From an uncultured Polycyclovorans sp. (GTDB lineage Bacteria > Pseudomonadota > Gammaproteobacteria > Nevskiales > Nevskiaceae): a DNA stretch of 51,156 nt. The notes under the pieces are model-generated. The model was not told where the DNA came from, made no database searches, and saw only the letters and a list, made by a program, of their open reading frames with translations. This document shows, piece by piece, positions 17,467-25,985 of this stretch; positions within the stretch are counted from its first letter, which is position 1, and the number at the start of each line of letters is the position of its first letter. A program made the translations under genes and the position numbers. The DNA is taken from the NCBI GenBank assembly GCA_936928855.1, contig CAKZHZ010000055.1:1-51156 (forward strand). The letters are read 5' to 3'.

Positions 17467-18363
17467 ATGTCATCGCCACTCGAACTCCGCCACCTGCACA
17501 CCCTGATCGCGCTCGACGAGGCCGGCACCCTGGCCAAGGCGGCGGCGCGGGTGTTCGTCACCCAGTCGGCGCTGTCCCACCAGATCCGGGTGCTGGAAAA
17601 CCATTTCGGCGTGCCCCTGTTCGAGCGCAACACCCGACCGCTGCGCTTCACCCAGGCCGGGCAGCGGCTGCTGCGCGCCGCCCGCGAGGTGACAGCGCTG
17701 ACCGCCGCCACCGAACGGGATATCGCGCAATGGGTTTCCGGCCGCAGCGGTGAACTGCGGGTGGCGGTGGAGTGCCACACCTGCTTCGACTGGCTGATGC
17801 CGGCGATGGACGCCTTCCGCGAGCACTGGCCGGAGGTGGAGCTGGATCTGGTGAGCGGCTTCCATACCGAGCCGGTGACCCTGATCGAGCAGGGCAGGGC
17901 CGACTTTGCGGTGTTGCACGACCTGCCGCCGCGCCGCCCCGGCATCGTCACCGCCCCCCTGTTCGACTACGAGACGCTGGCGATTCTGGCGCCGGGGCAT
18001 CCGCTGGCCGGCAAGCGCTGGCTGCGGCCGGAGGAGGTGGCGGCGGAAACGCTGATCAGCTATCCGGTGGAGGACGACATGCTGGATGTGGTGAGGCACT
18101 TCCTGGCACCGGCCGGACTGCGGCCGAAGCGCCGCCATGCCGAGCTCACGGTGGCCATCCTGCAACTGGTGGCCAGTGGCCGCGGGATTGCCGCGCTGCC
18201 GGCGTGGAGCGTGGCGCCCTATCTGGCGCGGGGCTACGTCGTCGGCAAGCCGCTGGGGCCGAAGGGCCTGCGCTGCGAGCTGCACGCCGCCATGCCCGAG
18301 AGCCTGGCGGCACGGCCCTACCTGCGGGACTTTCTCACCGAGGTGCGCAAGCAGTCGGCCTGA
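17467..18363 (+). CDS. metR: LysR-family regulator of methionine biosynthesis
   Basis: A 298-residue LysR-type transcription factor. The helix-turn-helix spans residues 4-62 (LELRHLHTLIALDEAGTL, then TQSALSHQIRVLE). The effector domain contains ECHTCFDWLMPAM, LDLVSGFHTEPV and TAPLFDYETLAIL, characteristic of MetR, which binds homocysteine and activates metE. Divergent placement from metE is the classic arrangement. Its 3' end overlaps the convergent hydrolase gene by 46 bases, so antisense interference between the two transcripts is possible. Confidence 0.93.
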   Translation: MSSPLELRHLHTLIALDEAGTLAKAAARVFVTQSALSHQIRVLENHFGVPLFERNTRPLRFTQAGQRLLRAAREVTALTAATERDIAQWVSGRSGELRVAVECHTCFDWLMPAMDAFREHWPEVELDLVSGFHTEPVTLIEQGRADFAVLHDLPPRRPGIVTAPLFDYETLAILAPGHPLAGKRWLRPEEVAAETLISYPVEDDMLDVVRHFLAPAGLRPKRRHAELTVAILQLVASGRGIAALPAWSVAPYLARGYVVGKPLGPKGLRCELHAAMPESLAARPYLRDFLTEVRKQSA

Positions 18364-19604
18364 GCCGGAGACTGCAGCGCCGCCCGGATCAGGCCGTAGA
18401 TGGCCGGGTGGTTGAGCAGGCGCAGGTGGTGGCAGCGGTACAGCAGGGCGACATCGGCGTCGGCCAGCGCGGCGGCGGTGGCGCTGGGCACCTGCACCAG
18501 ACCGTCGCCGATCAGGTGGCCCATCCACTCCTGTCCCGGATGCGCGAGGGTGCTGCCGATGAAGTGGTAGCGCACGCGGGGGATGCGGGGCGGCAGGGGC
18601 AGCGGCCCGCTGGCGGCGCGCGGGCGCCAGTCCTCATCGCGGACATCGCCGCGGTCGAGATCACGGATGCCCACCGAGCGGACCTCCAGCACTTCGGCGA
18701 TCGGTCGGGTGAGGGTGAATCGGTTCAGCAGGCGACTGCCGTGGCTGACCCAGCGCGCCAGCGGGGCACCGCGATGGGGCGAGCCCAGGCAGATCACCTG
18801 CGACAGCGCGTCGGTCCATGGGGCCTGTTGCGATTCGCCGGCGAGTGCGGCGGCGCGGGCCACCAGGCCACCCATGCTGTGCCCGACCAGCACGATGTCG
18901 CGCACCTTCACCGGCCAGCGCTGGCACAGGCGCGTGAGCAGACGGGACAGCCGGGCGCCATTGCGGGAGATGTGCAGGCCGGTGTTGTAGCGCAGGTACA
19001 GCGCGGTGCAGTCCAGCTCGGTTTCCAGCCGCAGGCCGTAGGGGTGGGTTTCCGGCTCGGCGGCGTCGGCATAGAAATCCCAGGCGGATTCATTGCAGGC
19101 GAGGCCGTGCAGGAAGACCACCAGACGGCCACGGCACTGCACGTGTGGGTCGGCGAGGGCGGCCGGGTCCATCGGCAGGCGCTGGCCGTTGCGGTAGAAG
19201 CCCATGCGCGGCGCCAGCGGATTGCGGCGGGCGGCGAGGTCGTCGCCGACCAGGCCGGCCAGCGCGCTTACGGCGAGGTCACGCTGTGGGTGGGGTGCCA
19301 GCGGCGACGCCGGAACCTGCCGCTCCCATTCGCGTACCGCCATCCCCGCCAGGCCGAAGACCGCCTGGGTGGACGCACGCACGGTGGCATACACGCCGTC
19401 GGTGATGCCGTCGTGCACCATCCGGGCGGTCTCGCTGCCGGCGCGGATGCCCGGCAGCGGTGCAAGCGCGCCGAACGGCACGGCGGCGATGGCGTGGTGC
19501 AGTTGCTGCGCCCGCTGGGTGATCTGGTCGAGCCCACGGGCGGCCAGGTACAGGGCGCCGCGTGTCTGGGCGGGAGCGGTGTCGCGAGGCAGGGGTGCAG
19601 GCAT
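18318..19604 (-). CDS. Alpha/beta hydrolase, lipase-like
   Basis: A 428-residue protein with an oxyanion-hole motif FLHGLACNES (near 164-173) and nucleophile elbow GHSMGG with Ser243, followed by LGSPHRGAPLA, as in PGAP1/triacylglycerol-lipase-like esterases. The first ~150 residues are Ala-rich and helical, with no clear signal peptide or membrane span; such N-terminal regions occur in PHB-depolymerase/lipase-like proteins. A candidate His near the C-terminus follows HLIGDGLVQVPS. Substrate unknown. Monocistronic, convergent with metR and divergent from trpG. Confidence 0.8.
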   Translation of the reverse strand: MPAPLPRDTAPAQTRGALYLAARGLDQITQRAQQLHHAIAAVPFGALAPLPGIRAGSETARMVHDGITDGVYATVRASTQAVFGLAGMAVREWERQVPASPLAPHPQRDLAVSALAGLVGDDLAARRNPLAPRMGFYRNGQRLPMDPAALADPHVQCRGRLVVFLHGLACNESAWDFYADAAEPETHPYGLRLETELDCTALYLRYNTGLHISRNGARLSRLLTRLCQRWPVKVRDIVLVGHSMGGLVARAAALAGESQQAPWTDALSQVICLGSPHRGAPLARWVSHGSRLLNRFTLTRPIAEVLEVRSVGIRDLDRGDVRDEDWRPRAASGPLPLPPRIPRVRYHFIGSTLAHPGQEWMGHLIGDGLVQVPSATAAALADADVALLYRCHHLRLLNHPAIYGLIRAALQSPAQADCLRTSVRKSRR

Positions 19605-19803
19605 GGGGCGGTCCGGCAGGGAGCCACAAAAGTGTACATGTGTTCACTGAATGTGCCAAGCCATCGTCCTTGCGATCGGGCCGGTGTCCGGCGCGGAACG
19701 GTAGAATGACGCCCCATTCCCTCCTGCTGGCATCGTGCCCAGCCCGGCCGCCCTTCGCCATGAACGCGATCACCTGCAATAACGACAATGAGGTGGCAGT
19801 TCC
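19605..19803. promoter_or_regulatory. Intergenic region with imperfect palindrome before trpG
   Basis: A 16-base imperfect palindrome (12 of 16 positions symmetric), GTGTACATGTGTTCAC, occupies 19632-19647, about 28 bases before the hydrolase start, in a locally AT-richer patch. It resembles a dimeric regulator site but I cannot name the regulator. GAGGTGG at 19789-19795 is the trpG ribosome binding site. TAGAAT at 19702-19707 is a possible -10 for trpG. I see no Trp-codon leader peptide and no attenuator. Confidence 0.35.
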
Positions 19804-20385
19804 ATGCTGCTGATGATCGATAACTATGACTCCTTCACCTACAACCTGGTGCAGTACTTCGGCGAACTGGGGGTGGAGGTGGTGGTGCATCGCAATGACC
19901 AGATCAGCGTGGACGCGGTCGAGCAGCTGGCGCCGCGTCATATCGTGCTGTCACCCGGCCCCTGCACGCCCAACGAGGCGGGGATCTGCCTGGAGCTGAT
20001 CGACCGGCTGAAGGGGCGCTTTCCCATCCTCGGGGTCTGTCTCGGGCATCAGGCCATCGGCCAGGCCTTTGGCGGACGGGTGATCCGCGCGCGTCAGGTG
20101 ATGCACGGCAAGACCAGCCCGGTGTTTCACCAGGGTGCGGGGGTGTTCCGCGACCTGCCCAGCCCATACACCGCCACCCGCTACCACTCGCTGATCGTGG
20201 ACCGCGAGGGGCTGCCGGACTGCTTCGAGGTGACGGCCTGGACGCAGCAGGCGGACGGCAGTCCCGACGAAATCATGGGGCTGCGCCACCGCAGCCTGCC
20301 GATCGAGGGGGTGCAGTTCCACCCGGAATCCATTCTCACCGAGCACGGCCACCAGCTGTTGCAGAACTTTCTGGAGACGACCTGA
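19804..20385 (+). CDS. trpG: Anthranilate synthase glutaminase subunit
   Basis: A 193-residue class I glutamine amidotransferase. It has IDNYDSFTYN, SPGPCTPNEAG, the nucleophile Cys79 in GVCLGHQAIGQAFGG, and the His/Glu pair in VQFHPESILTEHG. It supplies ammonia to TrpE for anthranilate formation. It heads trpGDC, overlapping trpD by one base (TGATG); trpE is not in the window, which is usual in pseudomonads and relatives. It may also serve as the p-aminobenzoate glutaminase (PabA). Confidence 0.95.
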   Translation: MLLMIDNYDSFTYNLVQYFGELGVEVVVHRNDQISVDAVEQLAPRHIVLSPGPCTPNEAGICLELIDRLKGRFPILGVCLGHQAIGQAFGGRVIRARQVMHGKTSPVFHQGAGVFRDLPSPYTATRYHSLIVDREGLPDCFEVTAWTQQADGSPDEIMGLRHRSLPIEGVQFHPESILTEHGHQLLQNFLETT

Positions 20386-21422
20386 TGTCCATCACCCCCC
20401 AGGCTGCGTTGCAGCGGGTCATCGAACATCGCGAAATCTTTCACGACGAAATGGTGGCGCTGATGCGCGCCATCATGCAGGGCGAGGTGTCGCCGGTGAT
20501 GACCGCCGCGCTGCTGACCGGCCTGCGGGTGAAGAAGGAGTCGGTCGGCGAGATCGCCGCCGCCGCCCAGGTGATGCGCGAGTTCTCGCGCAAGGTGACG
20601 GTGTCGGACCAGGGCGGCCCGCTGCTGGATATCGTCGGCACCGGCGGGGATGGCAGCCACAGCTTCAACATCTCCACCTGCTCGATGTTCGTGGTGGCGG
20701 CCTGCGGCGTGCGGGTGGCCAAGCACGGTAATCGCGGGGTGTCGTCGAAGTCGGGCAGTGCCGACGTGCTGGAGCAGCTCGGCGTCGCCATCGACCTGCC
20801 GCCGGAGCAGGTGGGGCCGTGCATCGAACAGGTGGGCATCGGGTTCATGTTTGCCCCCAACCACCACCCGGCGATGAAGGCGGTGGCGCCGGTGCGGCGT
20901 GAAATGGGGGTGAAGACCCTGTTCAACATTCTCGGGCCGCTGACCAATCCGGCGGGTGCGCCCAACATCCTGATGGGGGTGTTCCACGAGGACCTGGTGG
21001 GCATCCAGATCCGGGTGCTGCAGGCGCTGGGCGCCACCCGTGCCCTGGTGGTCTACGGCCGCGATGGCCTCGACGAGATCACCCTGGGGGGCAGCACCCG
21101 GGTCGGCGAGCTGCGCGACGGCGCGGTCCATGAGTACGACCTGCATCCCGAGGATTTCGGCCTGCCGATGGCGGCTACCCGCCAGCTGGCGGTGGCCGAC
21201 GCTGCGGAGTCCTGCGCGCGCATCCGCGATGTGCTGGCGGACCGCCCCGGTCCGGCCCGCGACATCGTGGTCTTCAATGCCGGTGCCTCGCTCTATGCCG
21301 CCGGGGCCGTCCCCGACGTTGCCAGCGGCATCGCCCAGGCGCGGGAGGCACTGTCCAGTGGGGCCGCGCAGGCCAAGCTGGATGCGCTGGTGATCACCTC
21401 GCGCCAGCTGTCGGGGGGCTGA
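20385..21422 (+). CDS. trpD: Anthranilate phosphoribosyltransferase
   Basis: A 345-residue enzyme adding phosphoribose to anthranilate. It contains DIVGTGGDGSHSFNIST (PRPP-binding loop), KHGNRGVSSKSGSADVLEQL, FAPNHHPAMK and NILGPLTNPA, all canonical TrpD motifs. Its length matches the family. It begins one base inside trpG and ends one base before trpC, so the three genes are a tight operon. Confidence 0.97.
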   Translation: MSITPQAALQRVIEHREIFHDEMVALMRAIMQGEVSPVMTAALLTGLRVKKESVGEIAAAAQVMREFSRKVTVSDQGGPLLDIVGTGGDGSHSFNISTCSMFVVAACGVRVAKHGNRGVSSKSGSADVLEQLGVAIDLPPEQVGPCIEQVGIGFMFAPNHHPAMKAVAPVRREMGVKTLFNILGPLTNPAGAPNILMGVFHEDLVGIQIRVLQALGATRALVVYGRDGLDEITLGGSTRVGELRDGAVHEYDLHPEDFGLPMAATRQLAVADAAESCARIRDVLADRPGPARDIVVFNAGASLYAAGAVPDVASGIAQAREALSSGAAQAKLDALVITSRQLSGG

Positions 21423-21423
21423 G

Positions 21424-22221
21424 ATGGCCGACATTCTCGAACGGATCGTCGAGGTCAAGCGGGAGGAGATCACCGCGCTGCGGCGACGCTACAGCCTGCG
21501 CGACCTGATGGAACGCGCTGCGGCGGCCGATGCGCCGCGCGGCTTCATTGCCGCGCTCGACGGCAAGGCCGAAACCGGCGCTTCGGTGATTGCCGAGATC
21601 AAGAAGGCCAGCCCCAGCAAGGGCGTGATCCGCGCCGATTTCGATCCACCGGCGATCGCGCGCGCCTACGCCGACGGCGGCGCGGCCTGCCTGTCGGTGC
21701 TCACCGACGAGCGCTTCTTCCAGGGCCACAACGAGTATCTGGTGTCGGCGCGCGCCGCCTGCGCCCTGCCGGTGATCCGCAAGGATTTCCTGGTGGATGA
21801 GCTGCAGGTGGTGGAGGCGCGTGCCATCGGTGCCGATTGCGTGCTGCTGATTGCCGCCTGCCTGTCTGTCGACCAGCTCAACAGCCTCCACGCCTGTGCA
21901 CGCGAGCAGGGGCTGGAGGTGCTGGTGGAGGTGCATGACGGCGAGGAGCTGGCGCGGGTGCAGCGGGCCGGTCTGCGGGAGGGCTGGGTGCTGGGCGTCA
22001 ACAACCGCAACCTGCGGACGTTCGAAACCCGCCTGGAAACCACACTGGATCTGTTGGGCGACGCGCCCGGCGGCGTACCGGTGGTGACCGAGTCCGGCAT
22101 CGCCGGGCCGGCGGACGTGGCGCGGATGATGGCGGCGGGTGTGCGGCGGTTTCTGGTTGGGGAATCGCTGATGCGTCAGCCGGACCCGGGTGCGGCGCTC
22201 AAGGCCCTGATCGCCGACTGA
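21424..22221 (+). CDS. trpC: Indole-3-glycerol phosphate synthase
   Basis: A 265-residue TIM-barrel enzyme closing the indole ring in tryptophan synthesis. Motifs are IAEIKKASPSKGVIR, SVLTDERFFQGH, VIRKDFLVDELQV, GVNNRNLRTFE and TESGI, covering the catalytic Glu, Lys and phosphate-binding residues. Stand-alone TrpC without a fused TrpF fits Pseudomonas-type organisation. It ends five bases from the convergent crp stop. Confidence 0.97.
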   Translation: MADILERIVEVKREEITALRRRYSLRDLMERAAAADAPRGFIAALDGKAETGASVIAEIKKASPSKGVIRADFDPPAIARAYADGGAACLSVLTDERFFQGHNEYLVSARAACALPVIRKDFLVDELQVVEARAIGADCVLLIAACLSVDQLNSLHACAREQGLEVLVEVHDGEELARVQRAGLREGWVLGVNNRNLRTFETRLETTLDLLGDAPGGVPVVTESGIAGPADVARMMAAGVRRFLVGESLMRQPDPGAALKALIAD

Positions 22222-22226
22222 GCGGC

Positions 22227-22880
22227 TCAGTCGTCGGTGGTGGTGCGGCCGCCGAGCACCAGAATGCTGCGGCCCTGGCTCTGCACGATGCCGTCCTCTT
22301 CCAGGCGCTTCAGCACGCGCCCGGCCATCTCGCGGGAGCAACCGACGATACGCGCCAGTTCCTGACGGCTGATCTTGACCACCACGCCGCGCGGGTGCGG
22401 GCGGGCATCGGGGCTGCTGGCGAGGTCGAGCAGCACGCGTGCCAGCCGGCCTGCAACATCGAGAAAGGTCAGGTCTCCGACGCGGCGGCTGGTATCGCGC
22501 AGGCGGGCGGCCAGCTGGCCGGCAATATCGAACATGATCTCCGGCTGTTCATGGGCAAAGCTGCGGAAGCCCTGCAGGCCCATTTCGGCGAGCAAGGTGG
22601 GCGTGCGGGTGCGCACGATGGCCGAGCGGACCGGCTGCTGCGGAAACAGGCACATCTCCCCGAAGAACTCGCCGGGATTGAGGTAGGCCAATACGATCTC
22701 GCGCCCTTCGTCGTCTTCCAGCAGGATGCTGACCGACCCTTCCAGGATCAGGTAGAGGGATTGCGGTGAGTCGCCAGCGTGCATCAGCGTCTGCTTGGGG
22801 GGTACGCTGCGCTTGTGTGCCAGCCCCACGAAATGCTGGATCGCGGGACGTTGCAGCATCTCGGCGAAGGCATCGGACAT
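22227..22880 (-). CDS. CRP/Vfr-type cyclic-nucleotide-binding transcription factor
   Basis: A 217-residue CRP/FNR regulator. The cNMP-binding jelly roll spans about residues 20-120 (YLILEGSVSILLEDD, PGEFFGEMCLF, RSAIVRTRT). The winged helix-turn-helix (ISRQELARIVGCSREMAGRVLKRLEEDG) is the CRP/Vfr type, without FNR cysteines. Location beside trpC and divergent from an OsmC gene matches vfr of Pseudomonas. It could equally answer to c-di-GMP, as Clp of xanthomonads does. ATG 22880 is preferred although no strong ribosome binding site precedes it. Confidence 0.88.
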   Translation of the reverse strand: MSDAFAEMLQRPAIQHFVGLAHKRSVPPKQTLMHAGDSPQSLYLILEGSVSILLEDDEGREIVLAYLNPGEFFGEMCLFPQQPVRSAIVRTRTPTLLAEMGLQGFRSFAHEQPEIMFDIAGQLAARLRDTSRRVGDLTFLDVAGRLARVLLDLASSPDARPHPRGVVVKISRQELARIVGCSREMAGRVLKRLEEDGIVQSQGRSILVLGGRTTTDD

Positions 22881-22955
22881 GGAGGGCAACTCTGGAGCTT
22901 TGGCGACGGTTGCCGGAAACTACCACACCCCACAGCCGATTCAGGAGCTTTTTCG

Positions 22956-23393
22956 GTGAAAGCACGCGTCAAATGGGCCGAACAGGCGGCCTTCATCGCC
23001 GAATCCGGCAGCGGTCACGCCATTGTCATTGATGGCCCGGAACATATCGGGGGTCGCAACCTCGGGCCGCGGCCCATGGAGTTGATGCTGATGTCGGTGG
23101 GGGCCTGCTCGTCGGTGGATGTGGTCTACATCCTCAAACGGGCGCGGCAGCCGATATCGGATTGTTACGTCGAAGTGGAAGGCACCCGGGCCGAGACTGA
23201 GCCCAAGGTGTTCACCGCCATTCACCTGCATTTCGTGGTTTCTGGTGATGGGCTCAATGCCAGCCAGGTGAAGCGCGCGGTGGCGTTGTCGGCGGAGAAA
23301 TACTGCTCGGCGTCGATCATGCTGGGCCAGGGCGGTGTCGCCATGACCCACAGTCACGAGATCCGGGCGGCGGACGGCGGCGTGCCGGCCTGA
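22956..23393 (+). CDS. OsmC/YhfA-family protein
   Basis: A 145-residue OsmC-fold protein starting at GTG 22956 after CAGGAGC; longer frames upstream have no support. GPRPMELMLMSVGACSSVDV carries the conserved Glu and redox Cys of the first active-site helix, and SAEKYCSASIML the second Cys. The fold usually acts as a thiol peroxidase, though the YhfA branch beside crp has no firm function. The same neighbour order is found in Pseudomonas and in E. coli (yhfA-crp). Confidence 0.88.
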   Translation: MKARVKWAEQAAFIAESGSGHAIVIDGPEHIGGRNLGPRPMELMLMSVGACSSVDVVYILKRARQPISDCYVEVEGTRAETEPKVFTAIHLHFVVSGDGLNASQVKRAVALSAEKYCSASIMLGQGGVAMTHSHEIRAADGGVPA

Positions 23394-23469
23394 GCGCCTA
23401 TAATGCCGCCCCCAAGCTTGGAGCGGTGGGGCCGCCCGAGCGCCTGATTCATACCGAAGGATTCCTGCA

Positions 23470-24276
23470 TTGGCCAAGACCAAGTCCAAACCGACCAGCA
23501 ACGCCCGCCTCAAGCTGCTGGGATTCAACAACCTGACCAAGTCGTTGTCCTTCAACATCTACGATATCTGCTACGCGCGCAGCCGTCAGGAGCAAGAGGA
23601 ATACATCGAGTACATCGATGAGCAGTACAACGCCGAACGTCTGACCAACATCCTCACCGAGGTGGCGCAGATCATCGGTGCCAACATCCTCAACGTGGCC
23701 ACCGAGGACTACGATCCCCAGGGGGCCTCGGTGACCATGCTGATCTCGGAAGGCCACCACGACGGACTGCCCACCCCGGGCAAGAAGAAGGACTCGGTGG
23801 TGGCGCATCTGGACAAGAGCCACATCACCGTCCATACCTATCCGGAGACGCACCCGGACAATGGCATCAGCACCTTCCGCGCCGATATCGACGTCTCGAC
23901 CTGCGGCAAGATCTCCCCGCTGAAGGCGCTGAACTACCTCATCAAGAGCTTCGAGAGCGATATCGTGGTGATGGACTACCGCGTGCGGGGCTTCACCCGC
24001 AACGTCCGCGGCATGAAGCACTTCATCGACCACAACATCGACTCCATCCAGAACTTCATTTCCGCCGACATCAAGCGTCGTTACCAGATGGTCGACGTGA
24101 ATGTCTATCAGGAGTACATCTTCCATACCAAGATGTGCCTGAAGGAGCTGGATCTCGACACCTACCTGTTCGGTGAGAGTGCCAGCGAGCTGTCGGTGCG
24201 GGAGGCCAAGCAGATCCGCTCGCGGGTGGACCACGAGATCCAGGAGATCTTCTACGGGCGCAACATCTCCCGCTGA
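23470..24276 (+). CDS. speD: S-adenosylmethionine decarboxylase proenzyme
   Basis: A 268-residue class 1B SAM decarboxylase, giving the aminopropyl donor for spermidine. The self-cleavage site is LDKSHITVHTYPE with Ser117 becoming the pyruvoyl group. FNNLTKSLSFNIYDICYA and STCGKISPLKALNYLIKS are characteristic of the long gammaproteobacterial form. The start is TTG at 23470, with GAAGGA upstream; no ATG is available before the conserved N-terminus. The TTG start may limit expression. It is convergent with coq7, 12 bases apart. Confidence 0.95.
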   Translation: MAKTKSKPTSNARLKLLGFNNLTKSLSFNIYDICYARSRQEQEEYIEYIDEQYNAERLTNILTEVAQIIGANILNVATEDYDPQGASVTMLISEGHHDGLPTPGKKKDSVVAHLDKSHITVHTYPETHPDNGISTFRADIDVSTCGKISPLKALNYLIKSFESDIVVMDYRVRGFTRNVRGMKHFIDHNIDSIQNFISADIKRRYQMVDVNVYQEYIFHTKMCLKELDLDTYLFGESASELSVREAKQIRSRVDHEIQEIFYGRNISR

Positions 24277-24288
24277 GGCGGGCGGCGC

Positions 24289-24930
24289 TCAGAGGCGGTA
24301 GGCCGCCAGCTTCATTACGTGTGCCACGCGCGCCATCAGGGCGCGCACCGGCTGAGGCAGGTCGGCGCCGCCGGCGGCGGTGGCCTCGGCGCCGTGGCGC
24401 GCTTCCTCCGTCTGCATCTGCGCAACCACGGCGCGGCTGCGGCGGTCATCCTGAGGCAGCCGGTGCAGGTGATCACCGAGGTGTTCCGATACCTGGCGCT
24501 CGGTTTCGGCCACGAATCCGAGGCTCCAGCGATCGCCGGCCATCCCGGCGGCCGCGCCCAGCGCGAATGAGCCGGCGTACCAGAGCGGCGACAGCAGGCT
24601 GGGGCGACTGCCCAGCTCGCGCAGACGGGCGTCACACCATTGCATGTGGTCGCGTTCCTCTTCGGCGGCGGCGCGCAGCTGTGCGGCCACTTCGCCGCCG
24701 CGGGCCGTGGCGGCCTGACCATGGTAGAGCCCCTGTGCGGCGACTTCTCCGGCGTGGTTGACGCGCATCAGACCGGCGGCGTGGCGGCGTTCGCGTGCGG
24801 CCATGACAGCCTCCTCCTGCCCTTCGGCCGGCGAGGGGCGTGCCCCGTGGTGCGGGGCCAGCAGGTTGAGCCCCTGGGCCAGGGGGAGCAGCCAGCGGTC
24901 GGCGGTGGAGTAGCGGCGCGGTGAGGTCAT
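24289..24930 (-). CDS. coq7: 3-demethoxyubiquinol 3-hydroxylase
   Basis: A 213-residue di-iron membrane-associated monooxygenase of ubiquinone biosynthesis. RVNHAGEVAAQGLY, EEERDHMQW and TEEARHG supply the Glu and ExxH iron ligands of the four-helix bundle. Two starts are possible: ATG 24928-24930 (MTSPRR) and ATG 24937-24939 (MQLMTSPRR). A perfect TATAAT on the minus strand at 24943-24938 overlaps the upstream ATG, which favours 24930 and would make the mRNA almost leaderless. Adjacent to speD as in Pseudomonas. Confidence 0.93.
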   Translation of the reverse strand: MTSPRRYSTADRWLLPLAQGLNLLAPHHGARPSPAEGQEEAVMAARERRHAAGLMRVNHAGEVAAQGLYHGQAATARGGEVAAQLRAAAEEERDHMQWCDARLRELGSRPSLLSPLWYAGSFALGAAAGMAGDRWSLGFVAETERQVSEHLGDHLHRLPQDDRRSRAVVAQMQTEEARHGAEATAAGGADLPQPVRALMARVAHVMKLAAYRL

Positions 24931-24953
24931 GAGCTGCATTATAGAATTCCCCC

Positions 24954-25985
24954 ATGGCACTGAAACCTGAACAACTTTCCGCGCAGATCGGCAAGGGCTT
25001 GCCGGCACTGGCGGTGCTGGCGGGGGAAGAACCCCTGCTGATCCAGGAGTGTGCGGACACCCTCAGGGCCGCCGCGCGCGCCACCGGGTACGACGAGCGC
25101 ACCGTGTTCGATGCCGAGAAAGGCTTCAACTGGCAGCAGGTGATCGAGGCGGGTGCCAGCCTGTCGCTGTTTTCCAGCCGTCGCCTCATCGAGGTGCGGG
25201 TGCAGGGCGCGCTGGGTGACGAAGGGTCCAAGGCGTTGCAGGCGCTGGCGGCGGTACCGCCGCAGGATGTCTGCCTGATCGTGACGCTGGGCGCACTGGA
25301 TGCACGGCAGCGCAAGGCAGCCTGGTTCAGTGCCTGCGAGCGCCAGGCCCTGGTGGTCTATGCCTGGCCGGTCAGTGCGGCCGAGTGGCCGCAGTGGGTG
25401 GCGGGGCGGGTGCGCAGTGCCGGCCTGCGGCTGAGCCCGGATGCGGTCCGGCTGCTCGCTGACCGGACCGAGGGCAATCTGCTGGCCTGCGCGCAGGACA
25501 TCGAGAAGCTTCGCCTCCTGTACGGCGACCAGCCTGTGGAGGCGGATCAGATGGCCGAAGCGGTGGCCGACAATGCCCGGTTCGGCGCGTTCGATCTCGG
25601 CAACCGGGTGCTGGCCGGGGATGCTGTCGGTGCCGTCCGCAGTCTCGGGCGCTTGCGGGAGGAGGGCGTGGCAATCCAGGAGGTGCTGGCGGCGTTGTTG
25701 TGGACGCTGCGCGGCCTGGCGCGCGCCGCGCCCTTGTTTGCCCGCACGCGGGACGCTGCCACCGCCTGCGACCAGGCCGGCATCCGCCGATTCCAGCAAG
25801 CCGGATTCCGGCCGGCCCTGCAGCGGGTGCGGCCGGCCGAGCCACTGGGTTGGCTGCGGCAGGCGATGCGCATCGACGCGCGGTCCAAATCGACCGGCGG
25901 CGAGCCGGGCGCCTGGGAAGACTTGCTAACATTGGTGTTGGCGGCCAGTGGTGCCGCGCGAACAGGAAAATCCAGAAGGACATGA
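24954..25985 (+). CDS. holA: DNA polymerase III delta subunit
   Basis: A 343-residue clamp-loader delta subunit, which opens the beta sliding clamp. MALKPEQLSAQIGKGLPALAVLAGEEPLLIQE is the usual N-terminus, followed by the FDAEKGFNWQ region, SLFSSRRLIEVR (clamp-binding Leu-Phe pair) and RTEGNLLACAQDIEKLRLLYGD. Usually lptE lies upstream; here it is absent and coq7 is divergent, so the cluster is rearranged. It overlaps proA by four bases (ATGA). Confidence 0.95.
   Translation: MALKPEQLSAQIGKGLPALAVLAGEEPLLIQECADTLRAAARATGYDERTVFDAEKGFNWQQVIEAGASLSLFSSRRLIEVRVQGALGDEGSKALQALAAVPPQDVCLIVTLGALDARQRKAAWFSACERQALVVYAWPVSAAEWPQWVAGRVRSAGLRLSPDAVRLLADRTEGNLLACAQDIEKLRLLYGDQPVEADQMAEAVADNARFGAFDLGNRVLAGDAVGAVRSLGRLREEGVAIQEVLAALLWTLRGLARAAPLFARTRDAATACDQAGIRRFQQAGFRPALQRVRPAEPLGWLRQAMRIDARSKSTGGEPGAWEDLLTLVLAASGAARTGKSRRT

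Noticed and set aside
19760..19813. Short frame before trpG as a possible trp leader peptide
   Set aside because: The 17 codons contain no Trp codon and no attenuator hairpins follow; it overlaps the trpG start in another frame.
23399..23404. Perfect TATAAT before speD
   Set aside because: A good -10 for speD, but no -35 at the right distance is visible, so I did not list it as a promoter.
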